A DNA stretch of 37,200 nt, taken from NCBI GenBank assembly GCA_025774845.1, contig JALGZP010000025.1:1-37200 (forward strand), written 5' to 3'. Below the pieces are notes generated by a model, which was given only the letters and a program-made list of their open reading frames with translations, made no database searches and was not told the DNA's origin. Position numbers and translations under genes: made by a program. This document shows positions 23,017 through 31,685 of the stretch, piece after piece (position 1 is the stretch's first letter; each line of letters begins with the position of its first letter). Source of the DNA: a bacterium (GTDB lineage: Bacteria; Arandabacterota; Arandabacteria; Arandabacterales; Arandabacteraceae).

Positions 23017-25175
23017 CGAAGACGATTCTGGCAGCCGTTGTTGTTACTTTCATCACTGCACTCAACCCCACGGATGCACTCTCACTCTCTCACGAGATAG
23101 ACGTTTCGATCTTTCCACCTGATAAGAGCCTGCGTGCAACAGACATCATCCGGCTCGCCCCGGAAGAGATAGCAGACGGCGAGGTGAGGTTTCTAATCAA
23201 CAGGAGCATGACTGTTGAGGACATCCGGGCTGATATCGGAGTGGAACGCTGGTACACAGAGGAGGATGTCGACCCCGGCCTCTTCAAACCTGATGCGGAT
23301 TCTTCGGATCTCGAGTTCATCGGTCGGAGTAAGGGCATCTTCATTGCGTTTCCGGAGGGGGCGCCGGCCGACGACCCGGTCTCAGTCGAAATCGAGTATT
23401 CGGGCGTGCTCTATGACAGCATCCAGGCACCGGCCGAGGCATATGCGAAGGGCTTCGGAACAACGACCGGACTGATCGAAGATCGGGGCGTATTCCTCAC
23501 CAATGAATCACTGTGGTACCCGTTTCAGTTCGGCACGATGTTCACATTCGTGATAACGGCGGATGTCCCTTATGACTGGATGCCGGTGAGCCAGGGCGAT
23601 CTTCGGGATGAGTGGATCGCCACCGTTGACTCAGAGGATCGCCTATTCACTGTCTGGTCGGAGCCCAACCCCACCCCCGAGATCTACCTCGTTGCCGGTA
23701 AGTACTACCGGCACGAGGAGTTTCACGACGGCACCTGGGTGATGACCTATACGTACGAACAGAGCGACAGTCTCTCACGGGTATACCTGGATGCGACCAA
23801 GCGCTACATCGGAATGTACGAGCGCCTGATCGGTGACTATCCTTTCGGCAAGTTCGCGCTCGTCGAGAACTTCTGGCAGACGGGCTACGGGATGCCCTCA
23901 TTCACATTCCTCGGAAACAAGGTCATAAGGTTGCCTTTCATCGTCCGGACATCATACGGGCATGAGATTCTACACAACTGGTGGGGTAACTCGGTCTACG
24001 TTGATTACGCTACCGGCAACTGGTGTGAGGGCCTGACAACCTACGGGGCCGACTATCTCTACAAGGAGCAGATGAGTCCGGAAGAGGCACGGGACTACAG
24101 ACACCACACACTGATCGCGTTTAATAACTACGTGTCTGAGGCCGAGGATTTCCCGCTTTCTGATTTTCATGAGCGCCATGATGCGGCGTCCCAGAGCGTA
24201 GGCTACGGCAAATCACTGATGGTCTACCATATGCTCAGGAAGTCGCTGGGTGACAGTCTCTTCTGGGAGTCGCTCCGGGAGTTTTACGAGGGTTCGAGAT
24301 TCACGATTGCCTCATGGAACGATCTCGCAGAAGCCTTTGACGAGGTCTCCGGTCAGGACCTCGCATGGTTCTTCGACCAGTGGACATCAAGAACCGGATT
24401 CCCGGCTGTCCGTCTCACCGATCCCGGCTTCTCAGGTGAGGACGGAGATTATCTCACCGGCTTTACACTCGAACAGGACTCACCGGCATTCATAGTCGAT
24501 CTTCCTGTGGTGATTGAAACTGCCACCGGCACTGAGAACATCCTGGTGCGGTTGAGCGATGCGGACAGCACCTACACGGTGCCAACCACGATGCAGCCCG
24601 TCAGTATCGCGATTGACCCGGAATACGATACCTTTAGAAAACTCTATATGGAGGAGATCCCTATTACGCTCGGGGCCATGTTCGGTCAGGACGAGGTTGT
24701 GGCCGTGATCGGGAGCGACGAAGCCGATACGACCAAGGCGATCTACCGGGCGATCGCCGCCGCCTGGGGGCTGGCCGATCGAACGTATGATGAGACCGGG
24801 TTCGATTCCCAGATGATCTCGCAGGAACACGTGTGGCTGCTCGGTAGGGGCGGGTTACTCTCTGACGTTCTCGGGTCCGGCCAGGTCGACATAGGGATCG
24901 ACGGAGAGACGGCGATGATCGCAAACCAGGCGCTGCCTATGGCCGGGAGCACATTGATATCAGCATTCCGAAATCCACAGGACGAAAGCCTCACCGTAGG
25001 CATCGTCATAAGCGAGGACGTTGAGACCCTCCAATCACTGGCACCGAGAATTCCCCACTACAGCAAATACAGCTATCTTGGCTTTGTGGGCAGGCGGCCT
25101 GCACTCAGGGGAGTCTGGAAGGCAAAGCAGAGCCCCTTAAGAGCTGAACTCAAGATGAGGTCGGATGATGATTAG
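23013..25175 (+). CDS. Exported M1-family metallopeptidase (gluzincin)
   Basis: This is a zinc peptidase with an N-terminal signal peptide (residues 1-22). A beta-rich N-terminal domain precedes the catalytic domain, which carries H317-E-I-L-H321 and E339 (18 residues later, in NWCEGLTTY), the M1 zinc signature. The exopeptidase motif GAMEN is replaced by GYGMPSFTF at about 291-299, so classical aminopeptidase N specificity is doubtful. GYGKSLMVYHMLRK matches the later conserved Tyr segment. The region past about residue 480 is beta-rich, then mixed. It starts at ATG 23013, overlapping the nucleotidyltransferase stop (ATGA), and ends overlapping the M28 gene. It is probably a periplasmic or surface peptide-degrading enzyme. 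Confidence 0.9.
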   Translation: MTKTILAAVVVTFITALNPTDALSLSHEIDVSIFPPDKSLRATDIIRLAPEEIADGEVRFLINRSMTVEDIRADIGVERWYTEEDVDPGLFKPDADSSDLEFIGRSKGIFIAFPEGAPADDPVSVEIEYSGVLYDSIQAPAEAYAKGFGTTTGLIEDRGVFLTNESLWYPFQFGTMFTFVITADVPYDWMPVSQGDLRDEWIATVDSEDRLFTVWSEPNPTPEIYLVAGKYYRHEEFHDGTWVMTYTYEQSDSLSRVYLDATKRYIGMYERLIGDYPFGKFALVENFWQTGYGMPSFTFLGNKVIRLPFIVRTSYGHEILHNWWGNSVYVDYATGNWCEGLTTYGADYLYKEQMSPEEARDYRHHTLIAFNNYVSEAEDFPLSDFHERHDAASQSVGYGKSLMVYHMLRKSLGDSLFWESLREFYEGSRFTIASWNDLAEAFDEVSGQDLAWFFDQWTSRTGFPAVRLTDPGFSGEDGDYLTGFTLEQDSPAFIVDLPVVIETATGTENILVRLSDADSTYTVPTTMQPVSIAIDPEYDTFRKLYMEEIPITLGAMFGQDEVVAVIGSDEADTTKAIYRAIAAAWGLADRTYDETGFDSQMISQEHVWLLGRGGLLSDVLGSGQVDIGIDGETAMIANQALPMAGSTLISAFRNPQDESLTVGIVISEDVETLQSLAPRIPHYSKYSYLGFVGRRPALRGVWKAKQSPLRAELKMRSDDD

Positions 25176-26436
25176 AAAGGCGATATTGGTTCTGGCGATC
25201 TGGCTCGTGGCAGTGGTGACAGGCTGCTCGGCCGGAGACAATGCACCGGAAGACTTGGCCGGTACCCTTGAGCAGCATGTGCGCTATCTCGCGAGTGATT
25301 CGCTCGAGGGTAGACTCGTAGGAACACCGGGTATTGAGCTGGCAGCAGAGTATATCGCAGACCGTTTCGAAAGCGTGGGCCTCGAACCTCTCTTCGATGG
25401 CAAATACTATCAAGACTTCGGACTTGATTTCGCTCTGGTGGATACGACAAGCCGGGACACCGTCACCGTGCATAATGTAGGTGGCGTAATCAGAGGGACG
25501 GATCTCGCAGGCCAATACGTTGTCATTGGAGCTCACTATGACCACCTTGGCTACGGCCAGATCGCTTCATCAACTCCAGCGCGAAGAGAAGTCCATAACG
25601 GAGCCGACGACAATGCATCGGGTGTGGCAGCGGTGCTTGAGATCGCGCAGAAGGCAATCGAAGCCGGAAGACCCAGGCGGTCGATGGCATTCGTGTGCTT
25701 CACCGCAGAGGAGCTCCGGACAATCGGGTCTGAGTACTACTGCAAGAATCCCCCGCACTCAATCGACAGTACGGTAGCAATGATCAATCTTGACACGGTC
25801 GGACGACTTGAAGACAACCGCCTGATCGTGTTCGGCGCACGGAGTGCCGCCGAATTCAGCGATATCCTTAGCGAGGCCAACGGCGACTCCCTGTTTGAGC
25901 TCATAGAAAAGAAGGAAATCTATGGCTTCTCCGATCAGAACCCTTTCTATGCGCGCGGAGTGCCGGCTCTCCACTTTTTCGCGGGCGCATACGACGATTA
26001 TCACTCACCGGACGATGACTGGCAGAACCTTGACTACGAAGGTCTCGGGTTACTGACTTCGTTTGTTTCAGATTTCGCGCTCAGACTTGCTTCCAACACA
26101 GAAGAGTTGACCCCGGTCATTGATTCCGAGGAGCCCTCACGGGCGACAACATCACGTGGCCAAGGTGCCTTCCTGGGCATCATACCTGACTTTGTCTACA
26201 GCGGGACCGGTGTCGGTATCAAAGGGGCTGTCCCCGAGAGTCCGGCAGAAGCCGCAGGCCTCGTGGAAGGTGATGTGATCATGAGCATTGACAGTGTACC
26301 TGTAGCGGATCTTCGGGGACTGATGCAAAGTCTGGCTGAGAGGAGTCCCGGTGACGTGATCGAAATCCGTGTCCGAAGGGCATCCTCAGGTGTGACGTTA
26401 GAGGCAACCCTCGGCGCAAGATCTTCGCGAAAGTAA
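25165..26436 (+). CDS. Exported M28-family aminopeptidase lipoprotein with C-terminal PDZ
   Basis: This is a zinc aminopeptidase of the M28 family. The signal peptide ends in lipobox VVTGC (C21). A PA-like insert is absent or short. Zinc ligands and catalytic residues are all visible: H124 and D126 in GAHYDHLG, D148 in NGADDNASG, E182/E183 in FTAEEL, D210 in NLDTVG and H280 in DDYHSPDDD. Residues about 330-420 form a PDZ domain (GAFLGIIPDF, VPESPAEAAGLVEGDVIMSI, GDVIEIRV). It is predicted to be anchored in the periplasm or outer membrane. The gene overlaps the M1 peptidase 3' end by 11 bases, so the two exopeptidase-type enzymes are made together, consistent with peptide scavenging. ATG 25168 is an equally possible start. 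Confidence 0.93.
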   Translation: MMIRKAILVLAIWLVAVVTGCSAGDNAPEDLAGTLEQHVRYLASDSLEGRLVGTPGIELAAEYIADRFESVGLEPLFDGKYYQDFGLDFALVDTTSRDTVTVHNVGGVIRGTDLAGQYVVIGAHYDHLGYGQIASSTPARREVHNGADDNASGVAAVLEIAQKAIEAGRPRRSMAFVCFTAEELRTIGSEYYCKNPPHSIDSTVAMINLDTVGRLEDNRLIVFGARSAAEFSDILSEANGDSLFELIEKKEIYGFSDQNPFYARGVPALHFFAGAYDDYHSPDDDWQNLDYEGLGLLTSFVSDFALRLASNTEELTPVIDSEEPSRATTSRGQGAFLGIIPDFVYSGTGVGIKGAVPESPAEAAGLVEGDVIMSIDSVPVADLRGLMQSLAERSPGDVIEIRVRRASSGVTLEATLGARSSRK

Positions 26437-26443
26437 GAAATTC

Positions 26444-26487
26444 GGTGACAGTTTACAGATTACTCTGCTAATTAGTAGACTGTCACC
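26444..26487. repeat. Nested inverted repeat between M28 gene and repeat-protein gene
   Basis: The outer arms GGTGACAGT (26444-26452) and ACTGTCACC (26479-26487) are a perfect 9-bp inverted repeat. The interior contains TCTGCTAATTAGTAGA (26464-26479), nearly a perfect 16-base palindrome centred at 26471/26472. There is no T-run, so it is unlikely to be a simple terminator. It may be an operator or a REP/RAYT-type element. A weak promoter (TTTACA at 26452-26457, TAGACT at 26476-26481, 18-base spacer) overlaps it. Confidence 0.65.
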
Positions 26488-26509
26488 TGATTACTTGAGG
26501 AGGTAAGAG

Positions 26510-29365
26510 ATGAGAGTTGTGGTAACTGCGTGCGTGCTCATCGTTCTGGCGGTCAATGTCTGCGGTGCGCTTGATAAGAGTCGAATTGGTGAGTTCACGC
26601 AGGATCTCGAGGCTGCACTCTCAAACATGGGGCTTACCCCCTCCGACCTCCGTATCCGTCACGATTATGCCAGGCCCGATGTCTTCAGACTTCCACTGGT
26701 GGATTCGCTGATGCATGATCCCGCAAGCCTGCTTGAGAGGACGGAGACTCTCGCCGGTGAGATCGAGGCCGAGTCTCTCGTTGCCGAGGTGGCCTACCTC
26801 CTCTGGGACGCGATGTCTGTCGAGCCGGATGACCTGCCCGGGGAGCACCCCGGACGAACCGAAATCAAGGATGTGATCGGTAGATTCGAACACCTGCCCC
26901 ACAGGCTCAGACAGGCCGTTTCAGTCTATCTCAATCACCTCGGTGTGGCAGGTACGCTGCGTAACCGGGCAATCGCTGGTGTCGAACCTCATCTGGACTT
27001 TCTCTATGAGAATTACCCGTCTCTCATAACACCGAGCAAGAAATATCAGGAGGTCGGGCCGTTTGAGCTCTACGAGCTCGAGAAGGCTGAAGAAGCACTG
27101 ACCGATTCGGTGCTTAAACTCTCTGAGGCCATCGACATGGGCGCCGTTGCATCCATGACCTATGTTGCCGTTCAGGCAGCTGAAGACCTGCGTGTCGACA
27201 TGGAGCACCTGCTGCCGCTCCGCGGCGGATACGTACGCTACCGCGGCGGCAAGACGAGCTTTCGTGACGCCAAAGTGACCGTCGCCGGAAAGATCGCATA
27301 TCTCGGTCTCACCGAGTTCGGGCCTGTTGTGATCGGCGGACCGGGCAACAACAGGTACAGCGGCTGCTTCGCCCTGGTTCTCGATACCGGTGGTGATGAT
27401 ACCTATGACCTCACCGACCAGCCTGCGGTGAGTTTCCGCCTGATAGTGGATTACGCGGGTAATGACACCTACGGGTCACACAACAAAGCAGGTGTTGCAG
27501 GTATTATCTTCGGCACATCGATCCTCATGGATCGTGAAGGCAGTGACACCTACCGGTCGAGAAACATATCGCTTGGTTCAGGAATATGCGGTGCAGGTAT
27601 ACTGCTTGACGGCCGGGGTGATGACTCCTACATCTCAGGGGGATTCTCCCAGGGCGCTGGTTTCCTCGGTATCGGCATACTCAGGGATTCAGATGGCAAT
27701 GATGCCTATGCCGCTGAGATGCAATCACAGGCCTTCGGGTATGTGATGGGAAGCGGCCTCCTGTTTGACCAGGGCGGTCATGATATCTACCAAACCAAGA
27801 TGGCCCACACCGACATCCTCCGCTACGACGACCATTTCCTGACCCTCTCACAGGGTTGTGCCTTCGGATCGCGACCTGACTACTCCGGGGGCATAGGCCT
27901 CCTGATCGATTCCGCCGGTAATGATCTTTACTCAAGCGATATCTTCGGTCAGGGCGTGGCCTACTGGTTTGCTGTCGGAGCCTTGATTGATCGCGGCGGC
28001 CACGATCGTTACTGTTCATACCAGTATGCACAGGGTGCGGGAATCCATCTTGCTTTCGGGTTGCTCCTCGATGAGAGCGGTGATGATTATTACCAGAGCA
28101 AGGGTGTCTCCCATGGCTGCGGTCACGATCTTGCGCTCGGGCTGCTTGCGGATTTCTCGGGAAATGACTGCTTCACAGCGACCGACTTGAGCCAGGGTGC
28201 CGGTAACGCCAACGGGACGGGCATCTTGTATGATGCCGACGGTACCGATTCCTATTCATCAAAGAACAGAGTGAACGTCAACGGGTACGGCAATTACCGA
28301 CGTGAATTCGGAAGCATCGGTGTTCACATCGACAGGCGCGGCAGGGATTTCTACTCGGCCCGGGGCGAGGATGAGTCTATCTGGGAAAGCGGGAAGTATG
28401 GCCTCGGGATGGACATCCCCGGTGAGGCCAGGAAGCCCAGAGGTGACCTCAAAGTAAACGAGCTTCCCTTTAAGTTTCGCGACTTCACACCACGCGAACT
28501 CTTCATCTTAAGCTCTCGAGGTGAACCGCGTTTCACGGCGTGGAGAAAACACGCTCTCGATAAGATGGTCGAGGATTCGGTTGCCAGCATAGGGTACCTC
28601 AGAGGTGTACTTGATACCAAGGATGCACGGGAACGCCACACTATAAAGGACATTCTCCGTGACATTGGTGAGCCTGCCGTCCCGATGCTTTCGGATGCCG
28701 TGCGTGAGGATGGAGATCGCGCAAAGCTCGAGGCAGCATGGATCCTGGGCCTGATCGGGAGCAGACACGGCTTTGACGCTTTACTTGAGATGTCGCATAA
28801 CGAGGGCTGGAAACTCAGATCGGGCGCACTAAACGCGCTCGGCAAACTCGACAGTCTCACTTCCGATGAGAAGGACCGGCTCGCCGACCGGATTACGGCA
28901 GTACTCGACACTACCGATGAGGTTTTCTATGTCAAGAAGGACGGCGCCTTTGCGGCCGGAAACCAGAACCTTTGTAATCTGCTCCCGCTTCTTCTTGAAA
29001 GCCTCAACGATGAGCACTACTCGGTGCGATTCGCAGCCTCGGAGGCAATCCGGGATCTCTCGGAGACTCCATGCGAAGACATGACCGGTCTATTCCTGGC
29101 GGTGATGCCCGAATCGAGTCCGCGTACTCTCGTTGCCATTCTTTATGCGGCGCATCGGCTGTCTATCGACAGCAGACTCGACATCGCAAAGGCAACACTC
29201 GATTTGCCGCAGAGGGAATACAACCAGGTCGCACTTGCTATTGCCAGACTCACAGGTACGATTGAACCTGAGACCGACGACCAGGAGCAACGTCTGGACC
29301 GCATCACGGCAAGAATTCCGCGCGAGTTCTGGGGAGTAAGTGCGTTACTCGGTACCGATGACTAG
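26510..29365 (+). CDS. Exported 951-aa protein with twelve 27-residue Gly/Asp/Tyr repeats and HEAT repeats
   Basis: The signal peptide (residues 1-20) is followed by a helical region (about 21-230). About twelve repeats come next, roughly residues 285-620, with consensus G-x-G-[IL]-L-x-D-x-x-G-x-D-x-Y-x-S-x-x-x-x-Q-G-x-G. Examples are ILLDGRGDDSYISGGFSQGA, GLLIDSAGNDLYSSDIFGQG and GLLLDESGDDYYQSKGVSHG. The D-x-x-G-x-D-x-Y core recalls RTX calcium motifs (GGxGxD) but with a 27-residue period, so I expect a beta-solenoid with an acidic, possibly Ca-binding edge. Residues about 665-900 are HEAT-type helical repeats (AKLEAAWILGLIGSRHGFDA, SVRFAASEAIRDL). No enzyme motif is seen. GAGGAGGT lies before ATG 26510. 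Its stop codon overlaps that of the convergent macrodomain gene. The function is unknown, probably a surface or periplasmic scaffold. Confidence 0.85.
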   Translation: MRVVVTACVLIVLAVNVCGALDKSRIGEFTQDLEAALSNMGLTPSDLRIRHDYARPDVFRLPLVDSLMHDPASLLERTETLAGEIEAESLVAEVAYLLWDAMSVEPDDLPGEHPGRTEIKDVIGRFEHLPHRLRQAVSVYLNHLGVAGTLRNRAIAGVEPHLDFLYENYPSLITPSKKYQEVGPFELYELEKAEEALTDSVLKLSEAIDMGAVASMTYVAVQAAEDLRVDMEHLLPLRGGYVRYRGGKTSFRDAKVTVAGKIAYLGLTEFGPVVIGGPGNNRYSGCFALVLDTGGDDTYDLTDQPAVSFRLIVDYAGNDTYGSHNKAGVAGIIFGTSILMDREGSDTYRSRNISLGSGICGAGILLDGRGDDSYISGGFSQGAGFLGIGILRDSDGNDAYAAEMQSQAFGYVMGSGLLFDQGGHDIYQTKMAHTDILRYDDHFLTLSQGCAFGSRPDYSGGIGLLIDSAGNDLYSSDIFGQGVAYWFAVGALIDRGGHDRYCSYQYAQGAGIHLAFGLLLDESGDDYYQSKGVSHGCGHDLALGLLADFSGNDCFTATDLSQGAGNANGTGILYDADGTDSYSSKNRVNVNGYGNYRREFGSIGVHIDRRGRDFYSARGEDESIWESGKYGLGMDIPGEARKPRGDLKVNELPFKFRDFTPRELFILSSRGEPRFTAWRKHALDKMVEDSVASIGYLRGVLDTKDARERHTIKDILRDIGEPAVPMLSDAVREDGDRAKLEAAWILGLIGSRHGFDALLEMSHNEGWKLRSGALNALGKLDSLTSDEKDRLADRITAVLDTTDEVFYVKKDGAFAAGNQNLCNLLPLLLESLNDEHYSVRFAASEAIRDLSETPCEDMTGLFLAVMPESSPRTLVAILYAAHRLSIDSRLDIAKATLDLPQREYNQVALAIARLTGTIEPETDDQEQRLDRITARIPREFWGVSALLGTDD
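27362..28370 (+). repeat. Twelve-unit coding repeat (about 81 bp period)
   Basis: This region encodes the G-x-L-x-D-x-x-G-x-D-x-Y units. The DNA is diverged between units while the protein pattern is kept, which points to old duplication under selection. Unit 6 carries an insertion of about 18 residues (near 434-458), and the last two units are irregular. Confidence 0.8.
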
Positions 29366-29901
29366 TTGCTCGCAATAATCTCTCCGGCCTTAGCCAGGTA
29401 GAGATCATAGTCGGCCTTGCTGAAGAGCACGAAAACGACCCTCTCAAGTGAGGTCTCCGCCTCCAGGTGCGCAAGGACCGCCCCGATCGCAATCGGGCAT
29501 GCCTTATCGACCGGAAAACCGTACACGCCTGTACTGATCGATGGGAAAGCGATGCTCTTTAGCTTCCGGTCTTCAGCGAGCTTCAGACTGCTCCCGTAGG
29601 CACTCTCCAGAAGTTCAGTCTCACCATGCCCGCCTCCACGCCAGACCGGCCCCACCGTGTGGATTACGTTGTCTGCCGGAAGTCTGCCACCGGTTGTTAT
29701 AACCGCCGATCCAGTGAGACAGCGGCCTATTGTTATGCACTCCTCGAGGATTGCAGGTCCACCTGCACTGTGGATTGCGCCATCCACTCCCCCACCACCA
29801 CGAAGTCCTTCGTTCGCTGCATTGACGATCGCATCGACCTTGATTTTCGTGATATCTCCCTGCACCACCTCAACCGTCTTACCTCTGAAATCAAATTCCA
29901 T
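29362..29901 (-). CDS. Macrodomain protein (O-acetyl-ADP-ribose deacetylase-like)
   Basis: This is a 179-residue single macrodomain of the MacroD/YmdB type, which binds ADP-ribose and hydrolyses O-acetyl-ADP-ribose or mono-ADP-ribose on proteins. Hallmarks are VVQGDITKIKVDAIVNAANE, the GGGGVDGAIHSAGG loop with the catalytic-type Asp, HTVGPVWRGG and the phosphate loop SISTGVYGFP. There is no signal peptide, so it is cytosolic. It begins seven bases after the stop of the caspase-like peptidase gene (AGGAAC as ribosome binding site), so it shares the transcript of two secreted peptidases although it stays inside the cell. Its stop overlaps the opposite-strand stop of the repeat protein (CTAG). 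Confidence 0.93.
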   Translation of the reverse strand: MEFDFRGKTVEVVQGDITKIKVDAIVNAANEGLRGGGGVDGAIHSAGGPAILEECITIGRCLTGSAVITTGGRLPADNVIHTVGPVWRGGGHGETELLESAYGSSLKLAEDRKLKSIAFPSISTGVYGFPVDKACPIAIGAVLAHLEAETSLERVVFVLFSKADYDLYLAKAGEIIASN

Positions 29902-29908
29902 AATGTTC

Positions 29909-31657
29909 CTATCTCGCGATCACTACCTTTGCTTTTCGAACCCCCTCATCCGAACTCAGTCTCATGAAATAGATGCCGGGCCCCATCCTTTCGCCCGATC
30001 CGGTTCGTGCGTTCCATTGTATGACATGATACCCCTGAGACACGTGATCATCAACGAGATCGGTAACATGTCTCCCGCTGACATCATACATGGCCAGCCG
30101 GATGTGAGCAGCCGCAGGCATTCCAAACTCGATCCGTGAGTCCACCGAAAGCGGATTGCCACCCGTTACGGACAGAGTCAACTCATCAGGCGTTTCCTTT
30201 AAGACAAGTGGCTCTATACCCGATATCGATCCGAGGATCGTAAAATCGGTGTTGCTGATGTCCCAACCCTCATGCGGGACCCCGTCTGCCGCAACCACCT
30301 TGATCCGTGCCGTGTTGCTGTCCACATCAGGAACCGGCCACAGGAAAGTGCTGTCATTGGCTTCACCCGATGCAATCGTATCCGGGAAGGTTGTGCCACC
30401 GTCCGTCGAGAGCAGGATCGTAATCGATGTGACCCTGGCGTTATCGGTCGCGACCCACTCTATCAGATGATCGGTTCCATGCTCCAGGACTTCCCCACCA
30501 TTAGGCGAATCCACTGTAACCAGCGGTGCCCAGGGATCCCTCTCAACCACAGGCACCACCGCAAAGTTCTCGTCACCCGCAAAGACCATGCATCCATTGT
30601 TGAGACATGTAGGGTAGTCGGCATTGGCCGCGTCAAAGGCTGCCTTGACCGTATAGCCCAGGTTCATGTGACTGAAAAGCGAAGTCTGCCAGTCGATTGA
30701 ATATCCCCAGCAGTTGTTACACTGGGAGTCAGCCATGTGGCAGTAGCCTACTGTGGTCGTGCTATCCATCGATCCCTTTCTGAACGCATAAGAGAACGTA
30801 GACGATCCCAGGTTACACATTCCCTCGCAACTGCCCAGAAACGTGAACGGCATCTTAGCGTAACTCGTCATCCACATCGTGACCTGCCAGGCTGCGACTG
30901 ATACAAATGACCCACCATCACATCCATTCTCGAAACTCGTCGAGCCCCCGTGGTTTAACTCGTAGAACATCGCTGTGCTGTCGGATTTCACATGACCTTT
31001 GATCTCGGACTTGGCCGCCCACACGATCTCCTCGGTCACATAGCCCATCGTATTAAACCAGGTTTCGGCATTCTGGGACCAGGCCGTCCATGCACCGGAG
31101 TAAGGACACTCCCACGGACCCGTGAAGGAAAAGGCAGTGTACGGGGGTGGAATTCCGTACCCCAGCTTCCTGACCTCGATAGCATCGATTATCGTGACAA
31201 TCATTCTGCCGCCATCAACGCTTCTGACAACCCAGCACGGATTCTGTGGTACGGACTCAAGCAGGAAAACATCGGATTCGGGAGATATGAAATAGAGCTC
31301 GGCGTTCACGGCTTCTCCCTCGACCATCGCCTCAGCATCCTCCCTCGCCATCAGCCCGGGCGGCAGGTGCTCAGGCAGACCATCACGCCAGCTGGTTCTC
31401 CTGAGGATGAGCTCCTCGGTGTTCCTGTCGAACTGATAGAGTATGTGGTCCTTTTCAACAACCGCATCATCGATCATTCGCTGGTGGAAGTAGACCGTCT
31501 TATCAGCGATTTCACTTCTCTCAAATGATCTTTCCACCGGTTCATACTTGTCGAGAAGATCATCAGCCGATGCGGGAAACGCTACTGCAATAACGAGAAG
31601 AAATAAGAGAATCGGACTTGATCGGCCCTGCGGACGGACGCACTCCACCGTTGTCAT
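29909..31657 (-). CDS. Secreted caspase-like (clan CD) peptidase with Ig and T9SS-type tail
   Basis: The signal peptide ends near FPASA (about residue 31). Residues 32-165 are a beta-rich pro-region. The middle domain, about 175-365, holds a His in FYELNHGGSTSFENG (H236) and a Cys in FTFLGSCEGMC (C277), each after a hydrophobic strand. That is the clan CD dyad layout of gingipain, clostripain and caspases. A Cys-rich segment follows (CHMADSQCNNCWGY). Residues about 375-475 form an Ig/KRE9-like domain (VTVDSPNGGEVLEHGTDHLI). The tail, about 495-582, is the FlgD/T9SS type with YDVSGRHVTDL and GPGIYFMRLSS. AGGAGG precedes ATG 31657. It is second in the peptidase operon. Clan CD membership rests on motif layout only. 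Confidence 0.78.
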   Translation of the reverse strand: MTTVECVRPQGRSSPILLFLLVIAVAFPASADDLLDKYEPVERSFERSEIADKTVYFHQRMIDDAVVEKDHILYQFDRNTEELILRRTSWRDGLPEHLPPGLMAREDAEAMVEGEAVNAELYFISPESDVFLLESVPQNPCWVVRSVDGGRMIVTIIDAIEVRKLGYGIPPPYTAFSFTGPWECPYSGAWTAWSQNAETWFNTMGYVTEEIVWAAKSEIKGHVKSDSTAMFYELNHGGSTSFENGCDGGSFVSVAAWQVTMWMTSYAKMPFTFLGSCEGMCNLGSSTFSYAFRKGSMDSTTTVGYCHMADSQCNNCWGYSIDWQTSLFSHMNLGYTVKAAFDAANADYPTCLNNGCMVFAGDENFAVVPVVERDPWAPLVTVDSPNGGEVLEHGTDHLIEWVATDNARVTSITILLSTDGGTTFPDTIASGEANDSTFLWPVPDVDSNTARIKVVAADGVPHEGWDISNTDFTILGSISGIEPLVLKETPDELTLSVTGGNPLSVDSRIEFGMPAAAHIRLAMYDVSGRHVTDLVDDHVSQGYHVIQWNARTGSGERMGPGIYFMRLSSDEGVRKAKVVIAR

Positions 31658-31685
31658 ACCGAAATCCTCCTTGGTTGTCGGCTTG

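Noticed and set aside
27362-28370. Tandem DNA repeat or CRISPR-like array
   Set aside because: The periodicity is at protein level in one continuous reading frame, and DNA units are diverged with no spacer structure.
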